52,005 nt of DNA from Ruminococcus sp. (GTDB lineage: Bacteria > Bacillota > Clostridia > Oscillospirales > Acutalibacteraceae). The stretch is from NCBI GenBank assembly GCA_017458105.1, contig JAFTGC010000032.1:1-52005 (forward strand), read 5' to 3'. The notes beneath the pieces were generated by a model. That model made no database searches and was not told where the DNA came from. It was given only the letters and a program-made list of their open reading frames with translations. Below, piece after piece: positions 51,974 to 52,005 of this stretch (its first letter is position 1; each line of letters starts with the position of its first letter). The position numbers were made by a program, and so were the translations under genes.

Positions 51974-52005
51974 ATGACAAGGAAAAAGAAAGAAAGCACA
52001 CCGGG
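51974..52005 (+). CDS. Start of a gene cut by window edge, possibly a transposase
   Basis: ATG 51974 has AAAGGA 9 bases upstream and reads MTRKKKESTPG before the window ends. The basic start and the AAGTGTG inverted repeats just upstream are compatible with an IS256-like transposase gene and its element end, but this is a guess from 10 codons. Confidence 0.5.
   Translation, partial: MTRKKKESTP

Noticed and set aside
1-52005. CRISPR arrays, prophage or a defence island
   Set aside because: No regularly spaced repeats, cas genes, phage structural genes or toxin-antitoxin pairs were seen in the frames examined.

Overview
The window is an AT-rich, gene-dense stretch of chromosome from an anaerobic, spore-forming member of the Clostridia. 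Gene content resembles gut Oscillospirales/Ruminococcaceae. The evidence is PolC-type DNA polymerase, sporulation genes (sigG, spo0A, spoIVB and a 30-residue spoVM), mixed-acid/ethanol fermentation genes (adhE, pflB/pflA), an NfnAB-type transhydrogenase, and clostridial families such as TIGR03905, TIGR04086 and PF06541. No prophage, CRISPR array or complete insertion sequence is visible. A transposase-like gene may begin in the last 35 bases.

Layout. 1-330: divergent promoter, start of a minus-strand gene, tRNA-Gly(GCC). 349-2943: TSCPD protein, Ig-like lipoprotein, sigG behind a hairpin that can bury its ribosome binding site. 3117-4097: orphan DRE-TIM aldolase-like enzyme. 4244-7106: pyrH-frr-uppS-cdsA. 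7327-16507: dxr-rseP-ispG-polC plus an AI-2E family transporter. 16586-19431: partial histidine operon hisZ-hisG-hisA-hisI. 19570-21696 (minus): spoIVB-spo0A. 21884-24199: P-type ATPase. 24278-25679: a 48-residue small gene and a membrane-anchored sigma factor. 25814-28386: apparently leaderless cca, convergent with an NAD-type malic enzyme. 28504-28848: RNase P RNA. 28976-33651: murD, a GNAT protein, a methionine gamma-lyase-like PLP enzyme and mtaB. 33627-36062: GHL10 glycosidase-like protein, divergent from DUF1294 and an RluA enzyme. 36154-38586: ilvE and two membrane proteins. 38653-42806 (minus): NfnAB-like pair, then lipid kinase, PAP2 phosphatase and HPr. 43040-49221: adhE and pflB-pflA with rich regulatory DNA, including a near-perfect Rex operator. 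49271-51707: a small 4-Cys protein, pgeF, a second RluA enzyme, a 47-residue hydrophobic protein and spoVM.

How the genes fit together. Two isoprenoid (MEP) genes, dxr and ispG, and uppS feed polyprenyl carrier synthesis. murD and pgeF act on the wall precursor and product; cdsA, the lipid kinase and PAP2 act on phospholipid. AdhE, Pfl, malic enzyme and NfnAB balance acetyl-CoA, NADH, NADPH and ferredoxin, and the Rex box ties adhE to NADH/NAD+. Sporulation genes cover commitment (spo0A), forespore control (sigG), inter-compartment signalling (spoIVB) and coat assembly (spoVM).

Most of the window is ordinary core genome. The points most worth a second look are the sigG leader hairpin, the substituted receiver acidic pair of Spo0A, the sigma factor fused to its own membrane anchor with a coupled small ORF, two genes whose best-spaced start codons are AUU and AUA, the leaderless cca promoter, the structured 570-bp region before pflB, and the two very small genes at the right end.
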